NCBI GenBank assembly: GCA_023374045.1
Contig: CM041776.1
Span: 144,835,296 to 144,899,295 of the forward strand
From: Limonium bicolor
Lineage: Eukaryota; Streptophyta; Magnoliopsida; Caryophyllales; Plumbaginaceae
DNA length: 64,000 nucleotides
Direction of reading: 5' to 3'
Shown: piece after piece, positions 22,734 to 33,859 of the stretch
Layout of the letters: each line of letters opens with the position of its first letter
Numbering within the stretch: position 1 is the stretch's first letter
Notes under the pieces: generated by a model
The model's input: only the letters and a program-made list of their open reading frames with translations
Told to the model about the DNA's origin: nothing
Database searches by the model: none
Translations under genes and position numbers: made by a program

Positions 22734-25700
22734 CTGTGTAGTAAAAAGCCCCCAAAGGGGGTCAGCACGAATGCTGGTACGATCCTCTCATGGCCCCCAG
22801 CTAACGTGGCTACGACGACTAATTGTCGATAGCATGGAGGTTGATTAGATGCACAACATAATAGAAGGTGCAATAAACAACAAACCAATTATGAACAATC
22901 AAAGTTCAAACACAATGAACGACTTAAATGCGTTCCCTTAATTAGTGAGTCAAGTACTTCACTCCTTAAGTTACGTTTCCTCTCAATCTTAGTCCTTCCT
23001 TATCTTACCTCAATCTTAGTCTTATCTTAGTCTTAGAAAACAACCATCCTTTAAAAAGGAATGGATGTAGCTTACCTCAGTCTTATAATACAAACCATCC
23101 TTTAAATAGGAATGGTTGCAACTTATCTCAAAACTTATCTTAATCTTAGAATACAAACCACTCTTTAAATAGAAATGATTGTATCTTACCTCAATGTTTA
23201 TTTTTGTCGGGTCAAAAGCAACCCTAGCCAATGAGCTATTAACTCCATTGGTGAATAAACAACTTATCTTATAATTTAGGATTTAGGTGATCCTACCGCA
23301 CCATCTTAATGCCTCCTACCTTGGACTGTATGTCCAATGTAGCTGAGCCGGCAACCGACCCTAGGCAACAAGTTCGAAGACAAGTCCTTAAGCGGAAGTC
23401 GGATCTGCTTTAGATACCGACCCCCTTATTCCTTATCATGCATGACCGGAGTCAGTCCCGGGTTCCTCACTCCCCCCTTAAGTTCCAGTTAGTAGAAGTC
23501 TCAAGACAATGTTTGTTGGTTAACCTCTTTCGGTTTATAACAAACTAATATTAGGGAGCGTTCCTTAGTCTCACTCAATTCCTTAGTAAACGTTGGTTAG
23601 TAAGTTCTCACCGTAAGTTGTGTTAGTTTTCAAACATCACACAACAATAAATAAACATAATGTTCTGGTTGCATGCTTTATCTTGTTTAGTGAGCACACA
23701 AAAACAGATAGCACACAAGCCGAGGGACACCTCGTTAGCAAGCAGGTCACAAGAAGAACTGTACCGTTCACCGTTGGTCGTTCGGTTGCTTACTCTCCTC
23801 CGGAGTCCAAACTCTCAAGCCCTAAAACATTCATTCAGTTTTAGGTTGTTAATCACTTAACTTAATTCAACTTATTTAGCTTACTTAGCCCATAATGATT
23901 CCCCACCTAACGCCTCTTAAGTTTTACAACTTATTCTTACAACCTAAACGTAAACTTTTAAGTTTATACTTAACTTAATCCCTTAGGCCTTTATACCTCT
24001 AATCATCAATGCCCTCTTAACGGGGTACCATTTATACCTCTAACTTTCTTAGGGTTTCTTTCTTTTTTTCATCTTTAGGGTCGACCGACCTTACCGACCG
24101 ACCTTACCCAAGGTCGGTCCATTCCAGAACTTATTACCGTTTGAAAATTTTACCCCGACCGACCTTGCAAGTCTGGTCCCCAAGGTCGGTCCATTCCTGA
24201 GAGTTTCCCCGTGGGATATTTAGGCCCGACCGACCTTGTCAAGGTCGGTCCCAGTTCGGTCCATTACAGAGACCAATTCGTACACACAATACAAGCCCGA
24301 CCGAACTTGTAAGTCCAGTCCCCAAGTTCGGTCGATTCCAGAAACTCTTTCCGGTAGTGTAAATTGAGCTCGACCGACCTTGCAGGTCCGGTCCCTAAGG
24401 TCGATCGGCTCTAGAACCTTGTTTCTAAATTCCCATTTGACTCCAAAATTCTCCACAAGTTCCCCCATGTGTCCTAATACCACTTAGGCACTTAAACTCA
24501 CCTTAGAACTTCCACCAAACTCTCCAAACAATTTCCAAAGATCTTCTTAAACATTCACTCGATCCTTTTAAAACTCCTAACACTTAGGACTTATTTCCTT
24601 ACATTTCCAACTTGTAACCTTACCAAAACTTCAACCAACCCAAGTGTTCCCTCCTTAACAGTTTGAGCACTTCATAGACATCATCTTTTCCATTTTCAGC
24701 TCATTTACCAAAACTTCCTCAAGTCACCTCGCATATCCATGCACCAATTCCTCTCTTTTCCATTTATTACTCATCATTCCTAAACTCTTGGACACGCCTA
24801 AACATTTCTTCCCATCCTCTTAGCACCTTAACCTTGTTCTTCTTTACCTTGACCTTCCTACACCCTCCTTAGACACCTACATCCCTTTTACTCAATTTAC
24901 TCTCACCATTCTCGTGATCTTACTCTCTTATACATTCCTAGTCGATTTCCTCGACAATCGACAACATTCTTCTTCAATCTTCACTCTCACTCACACTAAG
25001 TCCACTCATTACCATCTAAACTAAACCTTATTGTTACACAAGCTTCCCAAACTCTCATTGTTATATTCCCTAGTTCATAACTAAATCACCTTAAAGCATT
25101 ATACATCTTTTCATCCAAATTTTTGCACAAGTTTAACCATTACTCATACTATGACTTTGGTGTGTTCAATACACCCACCTAAATTCTAATTTCCTCATAG
25201 ACACTTCTAGGTCATTGAAAATTTCAAGAACTCCTTAGTTAACTCATTTCCACTCAAATTCCTCAGGATGATCCCTAGTGAATCCTAGGGCATCTTAACT
25301 CACCACAACCACTTAAACACTTTGTTTTCTACTCAAATTTCGCCATAGCTTCTCTAGTATATTATCATGCCCAAATGCATTTTTTTCCTCATTCAACCAT
25401 CTCACACACATCAAGTTCTTTCTCATCATATTTTATCACCCAAACCAACTCATTCACAACAAACTCAATATATTGCAATAATCTTAAATTGCATAGCACT
25501 AAGGCTCTTAAATGACATGGCTCTTAGGCCCTTAAATAACTTAAACTTAAACACTGGAATTTCCCACATATAAAAGCTTTCACCTGCAAATACACCCATC
25601 AATCTCATAGTAGTTATAATGCTCTTAAAATCCATCTTAAACTTATATTACTAACTCATTCCTATTGGCTCCTTAGTCACAAGTTCACAAGCTTGTTTAA

Positions 25701-26006
25701 ATTCCTTTTCCTAGGTTATATAACCCATTACCTAATGTAGCTTAAAGCTACATTGGTACTTATCTAAATACCATCCCTTAAAACTTAAACCACCATTAGG
25801 TAAGCATTTTACCTTGTTTTCCCAAGCTTATCTTAACTTCCTCCTTAGACCTTTTCCCTTGGGAATCTCGGCCACCATCTTAACTTCCCTTGCCAATGTT
25901 CTAATCAATACACAATTACTCTCATGAGTGCTAAATAATACACTAACCTTAAGGAGTAAACCCTAGGTTGAAAATGTGTTTTAAGGTATTAAATTGAATG
26001 ATTTAC
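22734..26006 (-). other. Putative LTR leader intron in the C 3' LTR
   Basis: On the minus strand CCAAG/GTAAAT (26006) and CTGAC-hairpin-TTTTTACTACACAG/GTG (22734) bracket about 3.3 kb holding the island 24080-24412. An alternative donor CCAAG/GTAATG lies at 26174. Confidence 0.45.
24080..24412. repeat. GACCGACC/GGTCGGTC island in the C 3' LTR
   Basis: About five units of roughly 65 bp, each with (C)GACCGACCTTG, then AGTCCGGTCC or a variant, then AAGGTCGGTCC(ATTCC). Inverted halves pair within a unit. ACCGAC, the core of the plant DRE/CRT element, occurs in several units. Copies are at 46838-47168 and, more diverged, at 58937-59334. Confidence 0.9.
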
Positions 26007-26552
26007 CTTGGATTCTCAAAACAAGCTTGGATATGAATCAAGTAGGACCTCCTCTAGCCCTTGGAGAATAGAATCAAGCTAGAACAATGGATAAAACAAG
26101 GCTCCATGAGAAGGTAATTTTCGGTCATGAAGAAGAAGTGGTGGAAACATGGTTTTTTCTTACATTTACATTACCTTGGATGAATGGAGAACCAAATGGG
26201 CTCTTCAAACTTGATTTTCCTCCATCAATGGAGTTTTCTCTTGGCACCAAAATGGAGCTTTGAATGATTTGAAAAGATAGAAAGGAGGGCCTTGACTTAA
26301 CTAAGACAAATATGCAATTTGTTTTGGATTTGGAGCTTGGAGTTGCATTTGGCAAGTGAATGAAGGTGAGGAGCATGGATGGAGCAGAACTCTCGGTTTT
26401 GGAATATAGAGAAGAATAGAAACCGATAGAATAAGAAGAGAATGAAGAAGGAACAGGAGAGAAGTAAGCTAAATGAGATATTTTTCTAAAAAGGTGAATA
26501 GTTACCTTACTTTATTTCCATCTCTTTTTCCAACTTAGATAACATGTTGTGG

Positions 26553-26559
26553 TGACTCA
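26553..26559 (-). promoter_or_regulatory. TGACTCA motif in the C 3' LTR
   Basis: GGTGACTCACC palindrome downstream, on the minus strand, of a TTATTTAATAAAGG block. Same layout as at 4230, 49323 and 60942. Confidence 0.5.
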
Positions 26560-26724
26560 CCACCCTTAGAAAACTGGCCCCTTTATTAAATAAGGCTAGT
26601 CATGGTCTTTATTGACCAGCTTATTGACTTATGTTGACTAAAACTTAAACTAGTCACTATTGGCACTATTCACTAATTAATGCACATATTCGTGAAATTT
26701 TTGGTTTCCCATTGATTTAGGCTT

Positions 26725-27108
26725 CCTAATGTGATACTAATTAGTACATATGTTGATTAAGGTGTAATCATGGGCATTTAGCCACTCAAAACTCAATTCT
26801 AAGACAATTTCTTAAAAAGGTGCTTTAAGGAGTCTTAAAGCACATTTTGTGTTTAAGCTTATTTTTGAGCTTGGTTTTCTTTGGTAATTGATTTTAAAAT
26901 GTCCATTGACATATTACTAAGTCTTATAATGGTATTTGGGTGCTAATCAAAGTCACTCCAAGCTTAGAGCACGTTTTTGCCTAAATTGCCCTTAAGGCAT
27001 TTTCTTGTGTTTTCCTTGGTTTAAATTGTCTACCAACCTCTCTAAGGCATATTTTAGCCTTACCACATCATATATTGATTTTACTTAACATAATTAGGTT
27101 TGGGCTAT
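26725..27108. repeat. 385-bp direct repeat, copy 1
   Basis: Nearly identical to 28491-28879. Both share private differences from the partner LTR (GGGCTATT instead of GGGGTATT, acatatg instead of acacatg), so the duplication is younger than the insertion of C. Confidence 0.88.
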
Positions 27109-27546
27109 TGATAAGTGTGAAACATATAGGCTTTTTAGGGTTTAAATACCTTATAATTTGTAACAATTCAGGCAATGTTTCCCACTTATTATGTGTTTTT
27201 CCTAAAGATTGATGCTTTGATAAGAACTGATGTGTTATATATGTTAAATGCAGGAAAAACCAAGGAAATAAAGATTATACATCATAAGGATTACAACACA
27301 ACAAACGGGGAACAAATCAGACAAGAGACAGAAAATTGGTCTTGTCCGGATGGTTTGGTTTGGCCGGACACAAAACCGGACATCTCTTGTCCGGGTGTAA
27401 TTGGGCCGGACGCAATCCGGACATGACTAAAAATTCCAGAACCGAGAGTCGAGATCCAGATCTGAAACTCTGTGTCACATCCGGATCCGGACACAATCCG
27501 GACATGATCCGGACGTCACACAGAATTGAAAATAAAAAGCACGCAC

Positions 27547-27574
27547 CGATAATTAGCCTTTCGGCTAATTATCG
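27547..27574. other. Perfect hairpin, 12-bp stem and TTTC loop
   Basis: The arms CGATAATTAGCC and GGCTAATTATCG pair without mismatch around a 4-nt loop, 114 bases before the TATA box of fragment X. A perfect stem in otherwise decayed DNA suggests a young or constrained element. Confidence 0.8.
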
Positions 27575-27687
27575 AACAGACAGGCGGCGAGTAAACAGGG
27601 AGCGGCGCATTAATGGAGAAGACTCCAATTTTCCTCAATCAACTACCCTTACCAAACTTCCACTAATATGTGTTTCCCTTCTAACCC

Positions 27688-27695
27688 TATATAAA
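27688..27695 (+). promoter_or_regulatory. TATA box of fragment X
   Basis: TATATAAA followed within about 20-90 bases by a CT-rich stretch (27700-27780), as at plant transcription starts. Confidence 0.65.
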
Positions 27696-28490
27696 CACCC
27701 TTCTCCTTTCATTTCAATTCGTACCTCACTTCACTCATCTCCTCTCTATTAGTCCTCTCATCCATCTCCATTCATCAAACCTTCCTCCATAAACCTGCAT
27801 CTTTCATTCACGATTCATCTGCTCCATTCACTAAATTTCCTCCGTAAACATTCGCTCTCATCCCGTATCCATTTCACCGCATTTATAGCCCTGTCCGACC
27901 TTGTCCGATTTCCGGACAAGGTCATTCCACCCACGTCCGGATTGAGTCCGACCCAGACAGATCCAGACATATCACGTCCGAGTCTGTGTCCGACCCTACA
28001 CAGTCGGACACCTCACAAATTCGCCCCAACTTCCATTTTCGCCCCATTTCACCCATTCACTCCATTATCACGAGATCAACCTTCAAGCTAGCACGAGCAG
28101 GACAAAGGACGGAGCGAGCAAGAAGATCTTCGTAACAGATGATTTCTTCTAACTCTCTCTCATTTATGATTATAATTGCTATGTCTAGCTAAAAGGATTA
28201 CTCTAGGGGGAAGGGATGTAGTAATTAGTTAAACTCTGCATTATTTTGCTGTGTTGAGACAATTTGGATTGTTCAGGTTAATGCTTTTAAGTGCTTTTAA
28301 TAAACGTTGCTAAGTATTATAGCCCTCGAATCATGTTATGATCAGACCAGGTGATTAGCATTGATGGTCCTATTAACCTGTTACCTGTGATAATTGCAAT
28401 CGGAAAGATACTTTAGTCACTAGGGAGCTTTAGGTCCGGATTGAACCAATCAGAATAGTAATTCTGAGCGATAAAACCATCTTAGATATA

Positions 28491-28879
28491 CTTCCTAAGT
28501 GATACTAATTAGTACATATGTTGATTAAGGTGTAATCATGGGCATAGCCACTCAAAAACTCAATTCTAAGACAATTTCTTAAAAAGGTGCTTTTAAGGAG
28601 TCTTAAAGCACATTTTGTGTTTAAGCTTATTTTGAGCTTGGTTTTCTTTGGTAATTGATTTTAAATGTCCATTGACATATTACTAAGGCTTATAATGGTA
28701 TTTGGGTGCTAATCAAAGTCACTCCAAGCTTAGAGCACGTTTTTGCCTAAATTGCCCTTAGGCTTTTTCTTGTGTTTTTCCTTGGTTTAAATTGTCTACC
28801 AACCTCTCTAAGGCATATTTTAGCCTTACCACATCATATATTGATGTTTACTTAACATACTTAGGTTTGGGCTATTTCA
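28491..28879. repeat. 385-bp direct repeat, copy 2
   Basis: See copy 1 at 26725-27108. This copy continues to the true LTR terminus TTTCA at 28879. Confidence 0.88.
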
Positions 28880-28914
28880 AATCTACCCCCTTAAAGAACT
28901 TTGTCCCCAAAGTT
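28880..28914 (-). promoter_or_regulatory. Polypurine tract and hairpin of element C
   Basis: On the minus strand AACTTTG-GGGA-CAAAGTT (28897-28914) is followed by CTTTAAGGGGGTAGATT and the LTR. Same architecture as in A and T3. Confidence 0.85.
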
Positions 28915-30229
28915 CCCATACATCTTATCTTATTAGAATACATGTCTTACCTCATTCCATAGATCATACTTATTATACTTAAACTCATTGGATCATTAGA
29001 TCCGCCATATGCTTATACTTAAATATCACACAACATGCTTAAGCACGTATAGCACTCAAAATTCTCTTTGTTTCTTTTGATGATTAAAACAATCACATAA
29101 TTTCCTACTTATTCTCCCATGTCACCGGTCCGTAGACAATGGCTCGTTCGTCCTCATCACCATAGGCCAGAATACAAAACACTCTGCTCTCTCCATGTCA
29201 CACGGTCCGAAGACAAAGGCTCGTGCGTCCTCGACTTCATGGGCGAGACTCAGTAAAAGGTAATCCTTTTTACGAGGTCATGTGAGGAATAATTCCTCTA
29301 ATTAAAAATACAATCAACTCCAATTTCATTTTATCCTAATGCCTCTATCCTTAGGGTGATTTAATTGTGACCACTGGTAGGGAGTTTCAGGAATCATCCA
29401 ACCCTGATGTGATCATCATCAGTGTAGAACTATCCTTCCACCCCAATTTGTGTTCGGTTTCCCTTGATCCCTAGAAAATCAAGTTCCACCTCCCACGTCA
29501 TTTTCAAACATCAAAATATTCACTCATTTCCAATTTTCTATCTTTTTAGTCTTCTAATCATGATCAATACATCTCCAAGGTGTGGACTCAGTTCATCAAA
29601 CATTTATGATTCATCTCTTAGTAATTACCCAAGACTTAAATTCCTACTAAGTTCTATAACCGTCTCATACCAATTCTCACCATCTTATATCTCATAGCAT
29701 TACTATTTTCTTCCTCATATTCATATCGAACAGTATCCCATAGTCTTATCTTATTCTTATCTCACACATAGTCTCATATCGACTCATACCTCATATATTC
29801 CTTATTTCTTAAGTCTCCTTATCCTCTTCCTTAATTTTCTTAACTTGTACTCACACCGGAGTTAAAAAAATAGGTACTTAATATGTATGGTATTCACATC
29901 TTCAGTGTGCAATAACCATGATTTATCTCAAAATGTTTATGTAAAACATATTCTCAAATTCTTTTGTGCTATGCAACCGTAGTTTATGTAACATACGCTA
30001 AGCGGTAACATACGTTAAGCGGTTTTGCTCTACCCCACTTAAAATGGATTACGCCCACGTAATCAACATTATATCATCCCTTAACATAAGTTCAAGATGT
30101 CTAATTCTTACCATGCATTCTAGGTTCCATGTCATCTATCTCACTTATAATTGGATCAGAGGGTCATAACTATGTTAATGGCTTAGCTCTGTATCGAGGA
30201 TTCTTAACGGTACTTATACCATTTTCTTA
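28915..30229 (-). mobile_element. Element C, 3' non-coding segment with a second polypurine-like tract
   Basis: Matches the extra segment of A. A hairpin GATTACG-TGGG-CGTAATC (30047-30064) precedes CATTTTAAGTGGGGTAGAG (minus strand, 30030-30046). A pair of related sequences near 29130 and 29205 (ATGTCAC-CGGTCCG-AGACAA-GGCTCGT) forms a short direct repeat. No gene is seen. Confidence 0.6.
30225..30229. repeat. Target-site duplication TCTTA (left copy, T2)
   Basis: Repeated exactly at 32258-32262. Confidence 0.92.
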
Positions 30230-31196
30230 TGTTATAACCCAAAGTTTATTGCATTTTATTTCATCACAAGTGGCATTATATGGATGCATTCTGGCTTCAG
30301 GACACGGAAGTCTCTATTATTAAAGGCAAGGACGAGGAGGTCTTGCCTTGTGTCTGGTTAATTAGGTAAGGATTTTTTAGGTAATGAATTCCTTTATTAA
30401 CTTTCCTGATCACGCTTTTGAATCACGTTCTCACGACTCCCCTCACTCTGTCAGTTTTAGAATATCGTCAGTACGCTCTTCCTTCCTTGCTCTCTTTCTC
30501 TCTCTAAGAGAAGTTGTGTTCTTGCGAGTGCCCAAGTTCCGTTGATTGAAGCTCTGTAACCAGAATCTCTGTTGCTACTCCTCTGCGAATTCCAGTTCAG
30601 ATTAAGGTATGAATGTCGGTTTGTTTTGGTTCGATTAGGCAATTTGGGAAATCTCTTTCCGTTTGATTTCGGCTCTGCAATCTGATTGTCAGAGCTGTTG
30701 ATCTCCTGCGCGGCTGTGTTCGGATTGTCCTCTGTGTTCTCTTCTGCTGTCGAATTCAGGTATGGATTGTGGTTCCGTTGGCAAGTGCCGTTTTCTGATT
30801 TTAGGGTTCAGCGTTTTGAGTTTGAGTTGTCTCTGCATTTGTTGTTGAATCAGTGATTTGGAATTGCGTTTCGATCTACGTTTCGGTCTGTGTTGGCTGG
30901 GTTCTGCTGCTCCAGACCGTGGGGTTCGCCTCTGCTGTTCAGATTGGTTTCTTTTGCTGATTATCGAGGTAGGTGGCTTATGGATTCGGCTTGCGTGTTC
31001 GGCCTTGGGGAGTTCCGTTTCGGTTCTGGATTTGGATTGTGATCTGTTGTGAAATTGTGTTTGTGAACTGTCTGTTGAAATGCATTTAAACTCCTACAAA
31101 CCCCCAAGGTTGTTTTCTGCAAACTAAAAATGTTTTGACATTGTTTTGGTGCCTCTGTTTGTGTGAAAATCGCCTCTGTTCACTGTGTTTTTCGTC

Positions 31197-31377
31197 GAGT
31201 CCGAACTTCCGTCCGACCTTGGAAGTTCGGACATGCATCGTTGCGTGTTTTAAATTTTCTGAAGTTTTACTGTGTCCGAACTTCCGTCTGACCTTTGAAG
31301 TTCGGAACAGCCTTCTGTATTCTTTGATTTTGCCTCGACTTGTGTCCGAACATGTATGTCCGAACAAGTTCGGACAT
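31197..31377. repeat. GTCCGAAC island in T2
   Basis: Half-sites GTCCGAAC, GTCCGACC, GTTCGGAC and GTTCGGAA in both orientations, including TGTCCGAAC-ATGTATGTCCGAACAAGTTCGGACA-like overlapping pairs near 31345-31377. Confidence 0.87.
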
Positions 31378-31599
31378 GCCTCTGTTTTGACCGTAACTTG
31401 CCCGTTTGGGCTCCGTTTTGACTTCCGTCTGCGGGGTTGGATTCCCCTTCTGATTTCCAAGCTATCTTATGTGCTTTCTGGTGCCTTTGGTGCACACATG
31501 CTTAATGGTTTTAAGCTTCTGTTTTGGGACCTAGTTATCTCTATGTCTGAACCTTTGGATGGCTGGTCTCGCTGTCTCGTAGCGCGCTATGTAGGATCC

Positions 31600-31700
31600 T
31601 TCTGTTCACGGGTGATGTTCCCCATTCTGTTCACGGGTGTTTTCACCTGTTTTGTTTACGAGTGAGGTTTCCTCGTTCTGTTCACGAGCTAGTTGCTTGT
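31600..31700 (+). repeat. Short tandem repeat (CTGTTCACGGGTG), about 4 copies
   Basis: Units near 27 bp starting CTGTTCACGGGTG or TTGTTTACGAGTG. They take the place of the single block seen at 34700-34790 in T3. Confidence 0.75.
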
Positions 31701-32262
31701 TCTGTCTGTATGCTGTGATCAACTAGTGTCCCGCTTTGTTTTCTGCTTCTATCTGCTTTTGGCTCTGTTAATTCCTCTATTGTATGGACTTCTGTTCTGC
31801 TTTCCGACATGCTTATGGATTCCGTCTATCCTTCTGATTTGATAATGTTTCTGTAAAATGTTTTGAGCATACTAGTTGATGAAGTTTGTCATCTACTGGG
31901 CATAGTTGTTTGCTCATTCCCCTACTTTATCTAACATTGCAGATTGATCAGCGAGGGGCACTTTGCTCAACTTCTGGAGTTTAGCTTTTGATTTGTTTAG
32001 TTTGTTCGAGACGATTTGTATTTGACTTTGAGCCTTCGGGCCTCCTCTGCTAGCTTCCGCTTTTGATATTCGTTCAGTGGATTTTGTAATAGCTTTTAGG
32101 ATGTTTCCACATCTCTTTGTTACACTTTTATTCAGGTATTTGTTTGGGCCTTACTTGATGTTTGTTTAAGTTCGTTTATTAGAGCCTTGCGTCATTATGT
32201 AATAATACGCGGCGTGTGTAATACCCCTAACTCCTAGGCCTGGTTGGGGGTGTTTCATCTTA

Positions 32263-33122
32263 ACTTAGTTTGGTCTAATCTCAAAGGTAGTGGTCTGCTA
32301 GCTTCAGCTGCGCGACTCTGATAATCTTAGGCTTAACTGCCTTTCTAATCATTCATAGTATTGTCTATCCTTCTGCCTCCTTATAGTTTAGGAAATTGCT
32401 CTCTCAGTGGACATGTGTTATCTTTTTATATACACGGCCTAAATTAGTTGTAACTCGTCTATCCATTCTCCTTGAAGATCTTATGTTCATACTCTAAGTG
32501 TTTTCTCGAATGTCTAAATTGTTCTCTCCAACTGACCTTTGGTCTGAGGATGACCCTTAATCTGAAACTACTGTTTAGTGCTTATTACGCTTTACAGTTT
32601 AATCTCTTACATCGTAAGACATGTCCAATGTCTGTACTTAACAATCCGTGCTCTTCGCACTTCATAGTCCTTAATTATCTGTTCTCTGATTCCTTTGTGT
32701 TGTTGGTTCAACTGAATTCTTCTCTTCGACTGTTTGTGGTAGTAGCTGCTCTTGTCTGATCTTGCGTCGTTGTCCGTGGTACGGAGTCGACTACTTCCCG
32801 TGTTCCTTACACCACTCGTCTACATGCATGGGGTACCTTACTGGTACATTACTACTTACCCAACTAACTCATAAATGAGCGTATTAGGCCTGCAAGCCCT
32901 GTGGGGTGCAGTTGTCCCACGTCTCGTTTAGTAAACTCATAGTGTTCGTCACACGTTTAGCTATTGCTAATTATGAAGTATTCTGTTGTCAATCTCCTCT
33001 TCATCGTTCCATGATAACATTTATTATTCTTCTTGAACTTAATCAAGGGAAATTTATTTACTGTTTTCTAAGTATGGTATGCTCTAGTTCTTTTTGTATC
33101 CCGTACTGATTCAGTCTCCTAG
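32263..33122 (-). pseudogene. Element C pol remnant with integrase motif
   Basis: On the minus strand, 32552-32521 reads HPQTKGQLERT, matching the conserved HPQTDGQ-ERT segment of the Ty3/gypsy integrase core that contains the catalytic Glu. The flanking frame has stops and shifts. The block 32640-32990 resembles 11575-11930 of element A. T2 bounds it on one side and T3 on the other. Integrase would insert the element's DNA into the genome; this copy is dead. Confidence 0.65.
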
Positions 33123-33859
33123 TGTTATAACCCGTATAATTCCTACTTTATATTATATCAGTTGCAATGTTGTTCTAAGTTGGATTATCCATTTCCTTGT
33201 TGTCAGTTGGGACGTCGGCGGTATTGTTTTATTTGTAGAGGGCAAGGAAGCCTTCCATAAAACAATTAGGTAATTGTTTTATTAGTGAATAAGTAAAGGA
33301 ATTATCTTTTTATTCTTTCCATTTAGCGATCATTATTTCCTCATCAATCTGAATCGTGGGAGCGTCTCTTCATCGTGCCTTCAGAGCGACAGTTTGACTC
33401 CTTCCTCCCTCTCTGCTCTCTCTCTCAATTTCTTCCTCTGCTGCGATCGTGTGTCCTTCTGTTGCTGCTTCGGATTGTGTCGCTCATTGTTGCGTGGCTG
33501 CTGAGAATTCCTGTGTCGCGAATTCAGGTTTGGAGTTACAGATTGTTGTATTCCAGCGTAGTTTTTCCTCTCTTCTGTTTTCTGATTTTGAGACTTCGGT
33601 TTGATGAATTCAGAGGTTGCTGGGTTGTCTTCGATCTGCGAGTTGCGCGGGCTGTAGACTGTTTGGATTGAGGGATTTCTAGACTCCCGAATTCAGGTTT
33701 GTGTTGCAGTTTTCGAGGTTTTGAGTTTGGGGTTTCCTTCTTTGTTTTCTGATTTTGGATTTGACATTGTGGGAATCAGTTGCTGTGGATCTCTGTCGGA
33801 TTTTTGGACTGCTGTAGACTGTCTCAGATCGTTGGATTGTTCGGCTCAGATTAAACGAG

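Larger units (their letters stand above)
27343..28010. repeat. TCCGGA/GTCCG clusters in fragment X
   Basis: Two groups (27343-27515 and 27893-28010) of CCGGACA, TGTCCGG, GTCCGAC and GTCGGAC half-sites, lying before and after the TATA box. These are the X-family counterpart of the islands elsewhere. Confidence 0.82.
27109..28490 (+). mobile_element. Fragment X: foreign LTR-like piece inside the C LTR
   Basis: It starts TGATAAGTGTGAAAC, like the start of another plant LTR family, and holds a TATATAAA box (27688-27695) followed by a CT-rich stretch. It has two clusters of TCCGGA-type half-sites (27343-27515, 27893-28010). A perfect 12-bp-stem hairpin lies at 27547-27574. No terminal CA or target duplication is seen; it ends directly in the duplicated LTR segment. 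Probably a truncated LTR on the plus strand. Confidence 0.6.
22437..28879 (-). mobile_element. Element C, 3' LTR (expanded by a 1.77-kb insertion/duplication)
   Basis: Begins TGTAACACCC and ends GGCTATTTCA. It aligns with 45220-49879 over its length, except that 27109-28490 is foreign and 28491-28879 repeats 26725-27108. Without these the length is close to the 4.66 kb of the partner. It contains the GACCGACC island (24080-24412), donor-like sites at 26006 and 26174, and an acceptor-like TACACAG/GTG at 22734. Confidence 0.9.
30969..31942 (+). other. Putative LTR leader intron in T2
   Basis: Donor-like CGAG/GTAGGTGG, branch-point-like CTAAC at 31931-31935 and acceptor ATTGCAG/A at 31942. The island 31197-31377 lies within. 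Confidence 0.5.
30230..32257 (+). mobile_element. Solo LTR T2 (2.0 kb), relative of T3
   Basis: It begins TGTTATAACCC like T3, ends GGGGGTGTTTCA and has perfect TCTTA duplications, with no internal domain. It resembles T3 throughout: CT-rich leader (30475-30510), donor-like CGAG/GTAGGTGG (30969), island (31197-31377) and CTAAC-ATTGCAG acceptor (31942). It is diverged enough to be an older insertion than T3. It sits in the internal region of element C. Confidence 0.93.

Noticed and set aside
27109..28490. Fragment X as a complete solo LTR
   Set aside because: It has a plausible TG start but no terminal CA next to LTR sequence and no 5-bp duplication; its right side joins a duplicated piece of C.
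31135..31665. A 176-codon plus-strand frame
   Set aside because: It spans the T2 island and tandem repeats, has no recognisable domain, and its cysteine- and phenylalanine-rich composition reflects the GTCCGAAC and CTGTTC repeats.
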